DNA from: NORP23 sp050302475
Lineage (GTDB): Bacteria > Pseudomonadota > Alphaproteobacteria > Rhodobacterales > Rhodobacteraceae
Reading direction: 5' to 3'
Assembly (NCBI GenBank): GCA_050302475.1
Contig: JBNLBF010000004.1
Location: 118,600-182,599, forward strand
DNA: 64,000 nucleotides
Positions 49,794-57,582 of the stretch are shown in pieces; the first letter of the stretch is position 1, and each line of letters starts with the position of its first letter. The notes beneath the pieces were generated by a model. The model did not search any database. It was not told the origin of the DNA and was given only the letters and a program-made list of their open reading frames with translations. The translations under genes and the position numbers were made by a program.

Positions 49794-50243
49794 TCAGGGT
49801 TTGAGGACAACCATGAACACGATGATCAGCATCAAAACCGTCGGGATCTCATTGGCGATACGGTAGGTTTTGCCAGAGCGGGTGTTCTTGTCCGCAGCAA
49901 AATCTTTACGCCGAGCCGATAGCCAGCCATGGAAGCCGGACATCATGATCACCGCAGCGCCTTTGACCCAGGGCCATATGGAGGACCAGTCGACAATGCC
50001 GGGGGTAAAAACCAGCATCAGGCCGAAGATCCAAGTCGCAGCCATCGCCGGATTGATGATGACCCTCAAAAGGCGATATTCCATGAGCTTGAAATTCTCG
50101 GACATGTACGAGCCTGGCTCAGCCTTTTCGGCGTGATAGACAAACAGGCGGGGCAGGTAGAACATACCGGCCATCCAGCTGATCACGGAAACGATGTGCA
50201 GCGCGAGCGTCCACGGGTAAAGTGAGGCAAGCAGGTCAGACAT
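49794..50243 (-). CDS. hemJ: Protoporphyrinogen IX oxidase HemJ
   Basis: HemJ oxidises protoporphyrinogen IX in most alphaproteobacteria. The 149-residue integral membrane protein has four helices with the conserved histidine in TLALHIVSVISWMAGMFYLP, HAEKAEPGS, FKLMEYRLLRVIINPAM, and WPWVKGAAVIMMSGFHGWLS. It sits 1 bp after hemE, so both belong to one haem operon. It replaces the HemG/HemY types found in other groups. Confidence 0.95.
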   Translation of the reverse strand: MSDLLASLYPWTLALHIVSVISWMAGMFYLPRLFVYHAEKAEPGSYMSENFKLMEYRLLRVIINPAMAATWIFGLMLVFTPGIVDWSSIWPWVKGAAVIMMSGFHGWLSARRKDFAADKNTRSGKTYRIANEIPTVLMLIIVFMVVLKP

Positions 50244-50244
50244 G

Positions 50245-51270
50245 TTAACCCCTTATAACTTTTAGCATTTTTTCAAGGTTCTTCGGATCTGCATCAGGTG
50301 TGATCCCGTGACCGAGATTGAAGATATATGGGCCTTGCCCGAGAATATCTAGCAACCGTTTGGTTTCGTCCTCCAATGCCTGACCCCCCGTCACCATATG
50401 CATCGGATCAAGGTTGCCTTGTACGGCGACTTTGGGTTGCAACACGTCACGAGCCCAGTCCGCAGGGATAGAGGTATCCATGGCCAGCGCGTCGAACGCA
50501 CCGCTGTTGGCGAACGACAGGTAACCACCCCCGGATCCGCGTGGGAATCCGATAACGGGAAGGCCGGGATGACGGGATTTGAGCTCGGTTGCAATGCGGA
50601 TCGCTGGTTTCAAGGCAAAACGTTCAAACTGAGACCCGCCCAATGCACCGGCCCAGCTGTCAAATATCTTGATAACCTCAGCCCCGGCATCAACCTGTCG
50701 CGACAGGTATTCAATTGTTGCATTAGTCACGCGCTCAATAATGGCGGCAAATCCTTCGGGATTTTCATACATCAGACGCCGCGCCGGCGCCTGATCCGGA
50801 GTCCCGCGACCGGCAATCATGTAGGTGGCAACTGTCCAGGGCGCACCAGCAAATCCGATCAGGGTCGTTTCAGCGGGAAGCTCTTCGGATAAACGACCGA
50901 CCGTTTCATAGATTGGGTTCAGCGTCTCGTGAATATCATCCTTGCCGCGCAACTGATCAACGGAGCTGATCGGGTTCAGGCGCGGGCCTTCACCGGTTTC
51001 GAACCACAAATCCATGCCCAGCGCCTGCGGGATCAGAAGAATGTCGGCAAACAGGATCGCAGCGTCGAACCCGAACCGGCGGATCGGCTGCAATGTCACC
51101 TCGGTCGCGAAATCGGGATTGTAACAGAGGTCCAGAAACCCGCCTGCCTGTTCACGCACTTCGCGATATTCCGGCAGGTAGCGTCCTGCCTGACGCATCA
51201 CCCAAACCGGAGGGGTTTTCAGGCTCTCCCCAGCCAATGTGCGAAGCAGGGTTTTACTCGGACCGGTCAT
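50245..51270 (-). CDS. hemE: Uroporphyrinogen decarboxylase
   Basis: HemE decarboxylates uroporphyrinogen III to coproporphyrinogen III. The 341-residue protein opens with TLAGESLKTPPVWVMRQAGR then YLPEYREVRE, the substrate-binding arginines. Later blocks are LIGFAGAPWTVATYMIAGRG and the late GHGITPDADPKNLEK. The ATG at 51270 follows GAGGGAAC and gives the family start; a longer frame running back to 51552 reads through the origin and is rejected. The chromosomal origin lies directly upstream. Confidence 0.97.
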   Translation of the reverse strand: MTGPSKTLLRTLAGESLKTPPVWVMRQAGRYLPEYREVREQAGGFLDLCYNPDFATEVTLQPIRRFGFDAAILFADILLIPQALGMDLWFETGEGPRLNPISSVDQLRGKDDIHETLNPIYETVGRLSEELPAETTLIGFAGAPWTVATYMIAGRGTPDQAPARRLMYENPEGFAAIIERVTNATIEYLSRQVDAGAEVIKIFDSWAGALGGSQFERFALKPAIRIATELKSRHPGLPVIGFPRGSGGGYLSFANSGAFDALAMDTSIPADWARDVLQPKVAVQGNLDPMHMVTGGQALEDETKRLLDILGQGPYIFNLGHGITPDADPKNLEKMLKVIRG

Positions 51271-51561
51271 GTTCCCTCTTATATAATATATATTTAAGAA
51301 AGTGGTGGTGGTTAGTAGGTGACGTGGAAAGTGTGGATTACCGCGTTTCCAAAGTTTTGCACAGGGTTTTCCCATCATTATTCTGTATATTTCCCTGACA
51401 GATACGGATTTGATCCACAGTTGGATCGAAAACTCACCCACAGGGAAAAACCGCGTATGGAATCCGGACAGAACCGGGAAAAACGTGACGATCAAATTGC
51501 CCTGTGGATACCCACCTGATACCACAGCAGTTACCAACGGATTTATCCACAAGAGGGTCGG
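51271..51561. other. Chromosomal replication origin (oriC)
   Basis: This noncoding gap between hemE and the PPDK regulator has the features of an alphaproteobacterial oriC. Candidate DnaA boxes are TTATCCACA (51543-51551, perfect), TGATCCACA (51411-51419), TTTTGCACA (51355-51363), TAATCCACA on the minus strand (51332-51340) and GTATCCACA on the minus strand (51504-51512). An AT-rich tract, ATATAATATATATTTAAGAA (51281-51300), is a likely unwinding element. Location beside hemE matches the Caulobacter origin. Box strengths other than the perfect one are judged by eye. Confidence 0.85.
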
Positions 51562-52374
51562 GTGGAGAAAAGCTATAAAATCGTGCTGATTTCAGATTCG
51601 ACCGGGGGAACCGTGTCCGCCGCGGCGAATGCGGTAAAGGCACAGTTCTCGGGAATGCAGTTTGAAACCCAGCTGCTGACTTTCGTGCGCAATATCGAGC
51701 GGGCGAAAACCCTGCTGCCCCATGTGGACGAGGCAGATATTGTCCTGCACACGGTAATTGACCCGGCGATTGTCGATCTGTTTACAACAGCCTGCGAGCA
51801 GGTGGGGACACCGATTATTCCTTTGCTGGATCATGTGACACAAGCCTTTGTCGGGTTGGAGGGGAAGCAGCCCTCGCGACAGCCGGGGCGGCAGTATCAG
51901 GTGGATAAATCCTATCTGGACCGGGTGTTGGCGATTGACTACGCGATTTCCCATGATGACGGGCTGAGTGCCGATTACCTGAAACAGGCGGATGTAATCC
52001 TTGTGGGGGTCAGCCGGACGTCGAAAACGCCAACTTGCATTTACCTGGCCTACCAGGGCATTCGCGCGGCGAATGTGCCGCTGGTCCCGGGGCAGGAGCT
52101 GCCGCCCTCTTTTGACGAGGCGCTGGCGGCGGGTGTTCCGGCGATTGGCCTGATCGCCAGCCCGACACGTTTGACGCAGGTACGCCAAACCAGGCTGAAA
52201 GCACTGGGCAATCCGGATGTGGATACCTACGCAGGGCGGGAGGATATTCAGGAGGAATTGTCAGCGGCGCGCCTGTTCTTTGAAAAATACAAAATGCCGG
52301 TGATTGATGTGACACGGCGGTCGATTGAGGAAACGGCTGCCGCAATCCGGGCAATCTTGGCGGAGGGGGAATAA
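51562..52374 (+). CDS. Pyruvate, phosphate dikinase regulatory protein (DUF299)
   Basis: This bifunctional kinase/pyrophosphorylase reversibly phosphorylates a dikinase (PPDK or PEP synthase). The 270-residue protein has VLISDSTGGTVSAAANAVKA at the N-terminus, DYAISHDDGLSADYLKQADV in the middle, and an unusual P-loop VGVSRTSKTPTCIYLA near residue 150, where the enzyme binds its nucleotide. A C-terminal Rossmann-like region follows. The GTG start has GAGGG upstream. Whether the target is PPDK or PpsA is not decided by this window. Confidence 0.93.
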   Translation: MEKSYKIVLISDSTGGTVSAAANAVKAQFSGMQFETQLLTFVRNIERAKTLLPHVDEADIVLHTVIDPAIVDLFTTACEQVGTPIIPLLDHVTQAFVGLEGKQPSRQPGRQYQVDKSYLDRVLAIDYAISHDDGLSADYLKQADVILVGVSRTSKTPTCIYLAYQGIRAANVPLVPGQELPPSFDEALAAGVPAIGLIASPTRLTQVRQTRLKALGNPDVDTYAGREDIQEELSAARLFFEKYKMPVIDVTRRSIEETAAAIRAILAEGE

Positions 52375-52964
52375 TGCTGGTGCTGGCATCCGGGTCCGAA
52401 GTTCGGGCAGAAATGTTGCGAAATGCCGGGCTGGAATTCGATATTGACCCGGCAAGAGTTGATGAGGGTGCCATCCGAGAGGTGATGCTGGACGAAGTTG
52501 CCCCAGTGCGCGACATCGCCGATGCGCTGGCAGAGGCCAAAGCCAGACAGGTCGCGGTACGCCGACCCGACGATCTGGTGATCGGTGCGGATCAGGTTCT
52601 GGTGTGCGAAGGACAACTATTTGAAAAACCCGGAGATTTGGATCAAGCGGCAGAACAATTGCGGTTTCTGCGCGGCAAAACGCATGAGTTGTTGTCGGCA
52701 GTCGTGATCTATGAAGAGGCCGCGCCGGTATGGCGCAATATCGGTCGGGTGCGGCTGTCGATGCGGAATTTCTCCGACGCCTTTCTGGCGGACTATGTGG
52801 CGCAGCAAGGGGATGACCTGCTGACGACGGTCGGGGCTTACAAGCTGGAAGGTGCAGGGGCGCAGCTATTTGCGCATGTTGAAGGGGATTACTTTTCAGT
52901 TTTGGGTCTGCCATTACTGGCGGTATTGGATTTTCTGCGTAGCCGAAACATTGGTTTGACATGA
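52374..52964 (+). CDS. Maf-type nucleotide pyrophosphatase
   Basis: This is a 196-residue Maf/YhdE-like pyrophosphatase. It has the family start LVLASGSEVRAEMLRNAG, KARQVAVRRPDDLVIGADQV and the ending FSVLGLPLLAVLDFLRS. Maf proteins hydrolyse dTTP, UTP or modified nucleotides and link nucleotide hygiene to septation. The S-x-x-R and GADQ residues are intact. It overlaps the preceding stop by one base and aroE by 4 bp, so it is in an operon. Confidence 0.95.
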   Translation: MLVLASGSEVRAEMLRNAGLEFDIDPARVDEGAIREVMLDEVAPVRDIADALAEAKARQVAVRRPDDLVIGADQVLVCEGQLFEKPGDLDQAAEQLRFLRGKTHELLSAVVIYEEAAPVWRNIGRVRLSMRNFSDAFLADYVAQQGDDLLTTVGAYKLEGAGAQLFAHVEGDYFSVLGLPLLAVLDFLRSRNIGLT

Positions 52965-53782
52965 CATTAAAAGCGGGCGTGATCGGCTATCCGATCAAAC
53001 ATTCAAAATCACCGATCCTGCATGGCCACTGGCTGAAGAGATACGGAATCGACGGAACCTATGAAAGGGTGGAGCTATCGCCCGAAGCGTTCGCGGACGG
53101 TGTACGTGATTTAGCGACGAAGGGTTGGCGCGGGGTGAATGTGACGATCCCGCATAAGGAGGCCGCAGTGGAACTGGCCGACAGTGTGACGGATCGTGCG
53201 GCACTGATCGGGGCGGCGAATACGCTGTATTTTCATCCCGACGGAACGATCGGGGCAGACAATACCGATGGGTACGGTTTTATCCAGAATCTGCGGGCCG
53301 GTGCGCCGAACTGGGATCCGGCGGCGGGTCCGGCGCTGGTTCTTGGGGCAGGCGGCGCGGCGCGGGCGGTGGTGGAATCGCTGCTGGAAGCCGGGGTGCC
53401 GGAGCTGCGCTTGACTAATCGCACCAAATTCAGGGCCGAAACCCTGGCGGATCATTTCGGGGCGCGGGTGAAGGTCGTCGAGTGGCATTTGCAGAATGAT
53501 GCCGTCAAAGGGGCAAAGACCATCGTGAACACAACCTCGCTGGGGATGGAAGGGCAGGGAGAGTTGAAACTATCGCTCGACGAAGCCCCGGATGGGGCGC
53601 TGGCGACGGATATTGTTTATACGCCGTTAATCACACCGTTTTTGGCGCGGGCAGAAGCGCGCGGGCTGCAAATTGTTGACGGGTTAGGGATGTTGCTGTG
53701 GCAGGCGGTCCCGGGGTTCGAAGGCTGGTTCGGGGTAACGCCGGTGGTCGATGAAGAGCTGCGCGCGGCGGTGCTGGCGTGA
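52961..53782 (+). CDS. aroE: Shikimate dehydrogenase
   Basis: AroE reduces 3-dehydroshikimate with NADPH in aromatic amino-acid synthesis. The 273-residue product has the substrate motif GVIGYPIKHSKSPILHGHWL, NVTIPHKEA with the catalytic lysine, NTDGYGF, and the nucleotide fold LVLGAGGAARAVVESLLEAG. The ending YTPLITPFLARAEARGL is typical. It overlaps maf (ATGA) and coaE (GTGA) and is part of the origin-proximal operon. Confidence 0.97.
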   Translation: MTLKAGVIGYPIKHSKSPILHGHWLKRYGIDGTYERVELSPEAFADGVRDLATKGWRGVNVTIPHKEAAVELADSVTDRAALIGAANTLYFHPDGTIGADNTDGYGFIQNLRAGAPNWDPAAGPALVLGAGGAARAVVESLLEAGVPELRLTNRTKFRAETLADHFGARVKVVEWHLQNDAVKGAKTIVNTTSLGMEGQGELKLSLDEAPDGALATDIVYTPLITPFLARAEARGLQIVDGLGMLLWQAVPGFEGWFGVTPVVDEELRAAVLA

Positions 53783-54366
53783 AATATGTGCTGGGACTGA
53801 CCGGAGTGATCGGGTCGGGGAAGACCACAACAGCAGGATTTTTCCGCGACGCCGGAGTGCCGGTTTGGGATGCGGATGCGGTTGTGCATGATCTATATGC
53901 CAAAGGGGGTGCCGGTGTTCGGGCCATCGAGGCCCTTACCCCGGCAGCCATTGTTGATGGCCATGTTGATCGCAGTCGGTTGCGCGAGGCAATACTGGCG
54001 GACCCCGGCTTGCTAGCGCAGGTCGAGGCGGTGATCCATCCGCTGGTGCAGGCAGATAGAGCCAGATTTGTAGCCAATGCCGACGGGCTGGTTGTTTGTG
54101 ACATCCCGCTGCTGTTCGAAACTGGCGCGGACGCGGAGATGAACGGGGTTCTTGTTGTTACAGCCGCGCCGGATGTGATCCGCGAGCGGGTAATGGCCCG
54201 GCCCGGCATGGACCAACGCGCCTTCGAGGCTTTGCTGGCCAAACAAATGCCGGACGCTGACAAACGTTCGCGTGCCGATTTCATCATCGACACGGGGAAA
54301 GGGCTGGACCACGCCAGCGCGGCGGTTCATGATCTGATTGAGGAAATCAGGAGCGGCCATGCGTGA
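53779..54366 (+). CDS. coaE: Dephospho-CoA kinase
   Basis: CoaE phosphorylates dephospho-CoA in the last step of CoA synthesis. The 195 residues include the P-loop GLTGVIGSGKTTTAGFFRDA, VWDADAVVHDLY, the CoA-domain region HPLVQADRARF, and DIPLLFETGAD. The GTG start overlaps the aroE stop. The C-terminus runs into the dnaQ start, so the three genes are coupled. Confidence 0.96.
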   Translation: MKYVLGLTGVIGSGKTTTAGFFRDAGVPVWDADAVVHDLYAKGGAGVRAIEALTPAAIVDGHVDRSRLREAILADPGLLAQVEAVIHPLVQADRARFVANADGLVVCDIPLLFETGADAEMNGVLVVTAAPDVIRERVMARPGMDQRAFEALLAKQMPDADKRSRADFIIDTGKGLDHASAAVHDLIEEIRSGHA

Positions 54367-55033
54367 GATTGTGATGGACACCGAAACCACCGGGTTCGAC
54401 CCGGATGGCGGCGACCGGATCGTGGAAATCGGGTGCGTGGAGCTGTTCAACCATGTGCCCACCGGCAAGACATATCACCAATATATCAACCCTGAACGAG
54501 ATATGCCGGAAAGCGCGTTTCAGGTGCATGGGCTGTCGATTGATTTCCTGAAGGATTACCCGGTTTTCGCCCATATCGCGCAGGATTTCCTCGATTTCGT
54601 TGGCGATGCGAAGTTGGTGGCGCATAACGCCTCTTTCGACATGAAATTTCTGAATGCGGAGCTGAAATGGGCATCGAAACCACAACTTCCCCCCAGCCAA
54701 TCCGTCGATACGCTGGAAATCGCACGACGAAAATTTCCGGGGGCGCAAAACTCGCTGGATGCGTTATGCAGACGGTTCGGGATCACGACGGAGCGCGAAC
54801 TGCACGGGGCGTTGCTCGATTCCGAGATACTGGCCGAGGTCTATCTGGAGCTGATCGGCGGACGGCAGCCGGGGCTGGTCCTGTCGTTGGTGTCAGGTGG
54901 TGCTGATGCTGATGGTGGCGGGGACTGGACGCCGCCGAAACGACCGACGCCGTTGGCAGAACGCATTACCGATGCGGAACGCGCGGCGCATAAAGAATTC
55001 GTGGAAAAGCTGGGCGACGCGGCGCTTTGGTGA
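54359..55033 (+). CDS. dnaQ: DNA polymerase III epsilon subunit (proofreading exonuclease)
   Basis: DnaQ is the 3'-5' proofreading subunit of the replicase. The 224-residue protein has exo I MDTETTGFDPDGGDRIVEIG, exo II HNASFDMKFLNAEL and exo III HGALLDSEILAEVYLEL, with the catalytic Asp/Glu residues present. The C-terminal quarter (KRPTPLAERITDAERAAHKE) is the linker that binds the alpha subunit. The ATG at 54359 overlaps the coaE stop, and a longer frame from 54338 has no ribosome site. Confidence 0.95.
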   Translation: MREIVMDTETTGFDPDGGDRIVEIGCVELFNHVPTGKTYHQYINPERDMPESAFQVHGLSIDFLKDYPVFAHIAQDFLDFVGDAKLVAHNASFDMKFLNAELKWASKPQLPPSQSVDTLEIARRKFPGAQNSLDALCRRFGITTERELHGALLDSEILAEVYLELIGGRQPGLVLSLVSGGADADGGGDWTPPKRPTPLAERITDAERAAHKEFVEKLGDAALW

Positions 55034-55089
55034 AGGGTGTAGATCACCCGCCTTGCGCCGAAAGCTTGGGGGATCGCGTAACGCCCCAA

Positions 55090-55115
55090 TAAAAAAGGCG
55101 ACCCGAAGGCCGCCT
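55090..55115 (-). terminator. Terminator after secB
   Basis: On the minus strand AGGCGGCC, a TTCG tetraloop and GGTCGCCT form an 8-bp stem with one wobble, followed by TTTTTT. It lies about 20 bp after the secB stop. Confidence 0.88.
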
Positions 55116-55137
55116 CATCTTCAAAACATCTTTCGTA

Positions 55138-55632
55138 TCAGGACACAGTGGCGTTTTTCGCCTGCTCCTGTGCGCGGCGCGTCAGTTCGTTCCGATACAG
55201 CGTTGCATAGTCGATATTGTCGAGATTGAGCGGCGGATAACCACCGTCACGCGTCAAATCGCCAACCACGCGGCGCAGATACGGGAACATTAGGCGCGGG
55301 CATTCGATCATCAGGATCGGGTGGACCTGGTTCTCGGCAACATTTTCGATCTTGAACTGTCCGGCATAGTCGATCTCGAGGATAAAAATTTCTTTGTCAT
55401 CGGCGGTGCCGGTGACTGTCAGCTTGTTGATAACCTCGTAATTCTCGCCAACCTTGCGGGCGTCGAGCGCCACCTGGACCTTAAACTGCGGGGTTGCACC
55501 GGGCTTCATACCCTTTTGCATGGCGATATTCTCGAAAGAGAGATCGCGGATATACTGGTTCAGGATCTGAACTTTGGGTGGCAGCGGCGGCGTGGCGGGC
55601 GCAGCGCCATTACCTTGGGTTTCTTCGGCCAT
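55138..55632 (-). CDS. secB: Protein-export chaperone SecB
   Basis: SecB keeps precursors unfolded and delivers them to SecA. The 164-residue protein matches the family from KVQILNQYIRDLSFENIAMQ through VALDARKVGENYEVINKLTV and EIDYAGQFKIENVAENQVHP to ECPRLMFPYLRRVVGDLTRD. The N-terminal 20 residues are a variable proline-rich tail. It has its own strong terminator and is convergent with dnaQ. Confidence 0.97.
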   Translation of the reverse strand: MAEETQGNGAAPATPPLPPKVQILNQYIRDLSFENIAMQKGMKPGATPQFKVQVALDARKVGENYEVINKLTVTGTADDKEIFILEIDYAGQFKIENVAENQVHPILMIECPRLMFPYLRRVVGDLTRDGGYPPLNLDNIDYATLYRNELTRRAQEQAKNATVS

Positions 55633-55701
55633 ATTGGAATCCTATCGGGTTAAATTCATCGGCAGCGGGCATAGCAGACAAGGGCAGAGGCTACAACCGC
55701 C

Positions 55702-56178
55702 TTAGTCGTCGCGCCGCCATTTGCTGTCGTCTCGTCGAACGGTGGGCTCGTCAATAATTTCGTAATCCGCTTCAACGGTTGTTTCCGACGCCGGGCGCGC
55801 GTCAAAACCGCTTGTGTAAACCGTTGCCGAAGCCCGCAGCCGGTCCGCCATCTGTTTGATTACCATGTGCCGAATCGGCGGAATCAACAGCGATAAGCCA
55901 AGCGCGTCGGTGAAGAACCCCGGCGTCATCAGTAAAATCCCGGCCACGAGGATAAACGCCCCGTTGGCAATCGGATCCATGGGATTGCGCCCTTCGTTGA
56001 TCGAGTTCTGCAGATTCTGCATCGTCATCATGCCTTGCGTGCGCAGCAGCAGCGATCCGGCCAACGCTGTCAGCACCACAATCCCCAATGTCGGCCACAG
56101 ACCGATAAAACCGCCGACCTGAATAAACAGGGCGATTTCAATGATTGGCACAAACGCCAGCAGTAAAAATAACCACAT
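55702..56178 (-). CDS. fxsA: FxsA family membrane protein
   Basis: This protein of about 158 residues has three hydrophobic segments. Family marks are VPIIEIALFIQVGGFIGLWP, TLGIVVLTALAGSLLLRTQG and GILLMTPGFFTDALGLSLLI. FxsA of E. coli prevents phage T7 exclusion by the F plasmid; its normal role is unclear. The C-terminal 40 residues are acidic. The ATG at 56178 gives the family start; a GTG at 56190 is the alternative. It is divergent from the TimA gene, about 120 bp between starts. Confidence 0.9.
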   Translation of the reverse strand: MWLFLLLAFVPIIEIALFIQVGGFIGLWPTLGIVVLTALAGSLLLRTQGMMTMQNLQNSINEGRNPMDPIANGAFILVAGILLMTPGFFTDALGLSLLIPPIRHMVIKQMADRLRASATVYTSGFDARPASETTVEADYEIIDEPTVRRDDSKWRRDD

Positions 56179-56298
56179 GTGAACCAACACCTCTTTTATG
56201 GCCGTATCCCATGGTGGACTTGACCCGTTACCATGCTTACATAGGGACCAAATCGCCGAAATTCCACGGCTGGCCCGATTTTTCGAAAGGACCCGCGA

Positions 56299-56961
56299 AT
56301 GAATTCGCCATTACTGAATATCCTGATCCTAGCCGCAGTTGCCCTATTTCTGGTACTGCGTCTGCGCAATATCCTGGGAACCCGTGACGGGTTTGAAGGA
56401 CAGCCCAAGACGGCGCCCAAAACCACTAAGCGCAGCCGGGATCAATTCGAGGTGATCGAAGGTGGGGGCGAGGATCGCGATATTGCCGATCATGTTGATG
56501 TTGACAGTATCGCCGGCAAAGCCCTGGCGGCAATGAAACGATCAGAGCCGTCATTTTCCGTATCCGAATTCGCCCATGGCGCACGGCAGGCTTATGAAAT
56601 GATTCTGATGGCATACGAAAAAGGCGATCTGGAGTTTCTGCAGCAATATCTGGCACCTGACGTTTACGAGTCTTTCGCCGCTGCGATCAATGACCGGGCG
56701 GATAAGGGCCTGACAGTCGATGCCAGTTTTGTTGGTGTCCGCGAAATAACCTTGCGGGATGCAAAATTCGACGCCGACAACAGCGAGGCCGAGATTACGA
56801 TGAAATTTGTCGGCGAGCTAACCTCGGTTGTTAAAGATGCCGAAGGCCGGATTGTCGAAGGGGACCCGGATACAATCAAACGTCAGACAGATATCTGGAC
56901 GTTCGCGCGCCTGATGGGCGGTGAAAATCCGAATTGGCTGCTGGTCGGCACGGGGGAATGA
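56299..56961 (+). CDS. Tim44/TimA family adaptor protein
   Basis: This 220-residue protein begins with a membrane helix (LLNILILAAVALFLVLRL), then a charged linker, then a Tim44-like domain from about residue 75 (SVSEFAHGARQAYEMILMAY then EKGDLEFLQQYLAPDVYESF). Mitochondrial Tim44 anchors the import motor; alphaproteobacterial TimA is the presumed ancestor, and its role in bacteria is not settled. AAAGGA is well placed before the ATG. The smr gene follows 4 bp downstream. Confidence 0.92.
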   Translation: MNSPLLNILILAAVALFLVLRLRNILGTRDGFEGQPKTAPKTTKRSRDQFEVIEGGGEDRDIADHVDVDSIAGKALAAMKRSEPSFSVSEFAHGARQAYEMILMAYEKGDLEFLQQYLAPDVYESFAAAINDRADKGLTVDASFVGVREITLRDAKFDADNSEAEITMKFVGELTSVVKDAEGRIVEGDPDTIKRQTDIWTFARLMGGENPNWLLVGTGE

Positions 56962-56965
56962 ACTT

Positions 56966-57532
56966 GTGCGGCGTCGCGGAGGGAAGCTGAGCGAAGAAGA
57001 CCGAGAGGTCTGGTCCCGCGTCGCCCGGACCGCCACGCCTTTGCGTGACGGATTCGACTATGTTCCTGACGAGGTCGAGCCGCCTTCACGCCCGCCGCGC
57101 CCGATCAAACCTCTGACACGGATTGGCGGGCATCGGGCAGAACCGAAAATCACAGTTTCACACGGAGCGGAACCGGCTTCCACCCCGCAGATGGATCACA
57201 AACATTATCAACGTATGAAGCGCGGCAAACTGCGCCCGGACGCACGGCTGGATCTGCATGGCATGACGGCGGCTGAGGCGCAGACAGAGCTGACGCATTT
57301 TTTGCTGCATTGCCACGGGGCGGGGAAACGGCTGGCACTGGTGATCACCGGAAAAGGCAAGCACGTGGCGGATGACGGGATCATGCCGGTGCGGCAGGGT
57401 GTGCTGCGGCAAAGCCTGCCTGAATGGGTGAAACTGCCTACGCTGCGTCCTCTGGTGCTGGATGTGGTTCCCGCGCATAAACGCCATGGCGGCGGCGGGG
57501 CGTTTTACATTTACCTGCGGCGAAAGCGATAA
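56966..57532 (+). CDS. Smr domain protein
   Basis: This 188-residue protein has a basic, proline-rich N-terminal tail and a C-terminal Smr domain (from about residue 95) with LDLHGMTAAEAQTELTHFLL, VITGKGKHVADDGIMPVRQG and AHKRHGGGGAFYIYLRRKR. The LDLHG and TGKG motifs are intact. Stand-alone Smr proteins are endonucleases acting on RNA or ribosome-associated substrates; DNA activity has also been reported for MutS2-linked versions. GGGGGA precedes a GTG start at 56966. Confidence 0.88.
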   Translation: MRRRGGKLSEEDREVWSRVARTATPLRDGFDYVPDEVEPPSRPPRPIKPLTRIGGHRAEPKITVSHGAEPASTPQMDHKHYQRMKRGKLRPDARLDLHGMTAAEAQTELTHFLLHCHGAGKRLALVITGKGKHVADDGIMPVRQGVLRQSLPEWVKLPTLRPLVLDVVPAHKRHGGGGAFYIYLRRKR

Positions 57533-57533
57533 A

Positions 57534-57561
57534 AAAACCCCGCCGGGATGGGCGGGGTTTT
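57534..57561. terminator. Bidirectional intrinsic terminator
   Basis: AAAACCCCGCC / GGCGGGGTTTT around a 6-base loop, with A and T runs outside, sits between convergent smr and the DUF2125-like gene. Confidence 0.9.
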
Positions 57562-57582
57562 AAGAGTTAAGGCGTCAGCCTA

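Noticed and set aside
50245..51552. A longer hemE reading frame
   Set aside because: The extra 94 residues read through the DnaA-box region, lack similarity to the family and have no suitable ribosome site; the ATG at 51270 fits.
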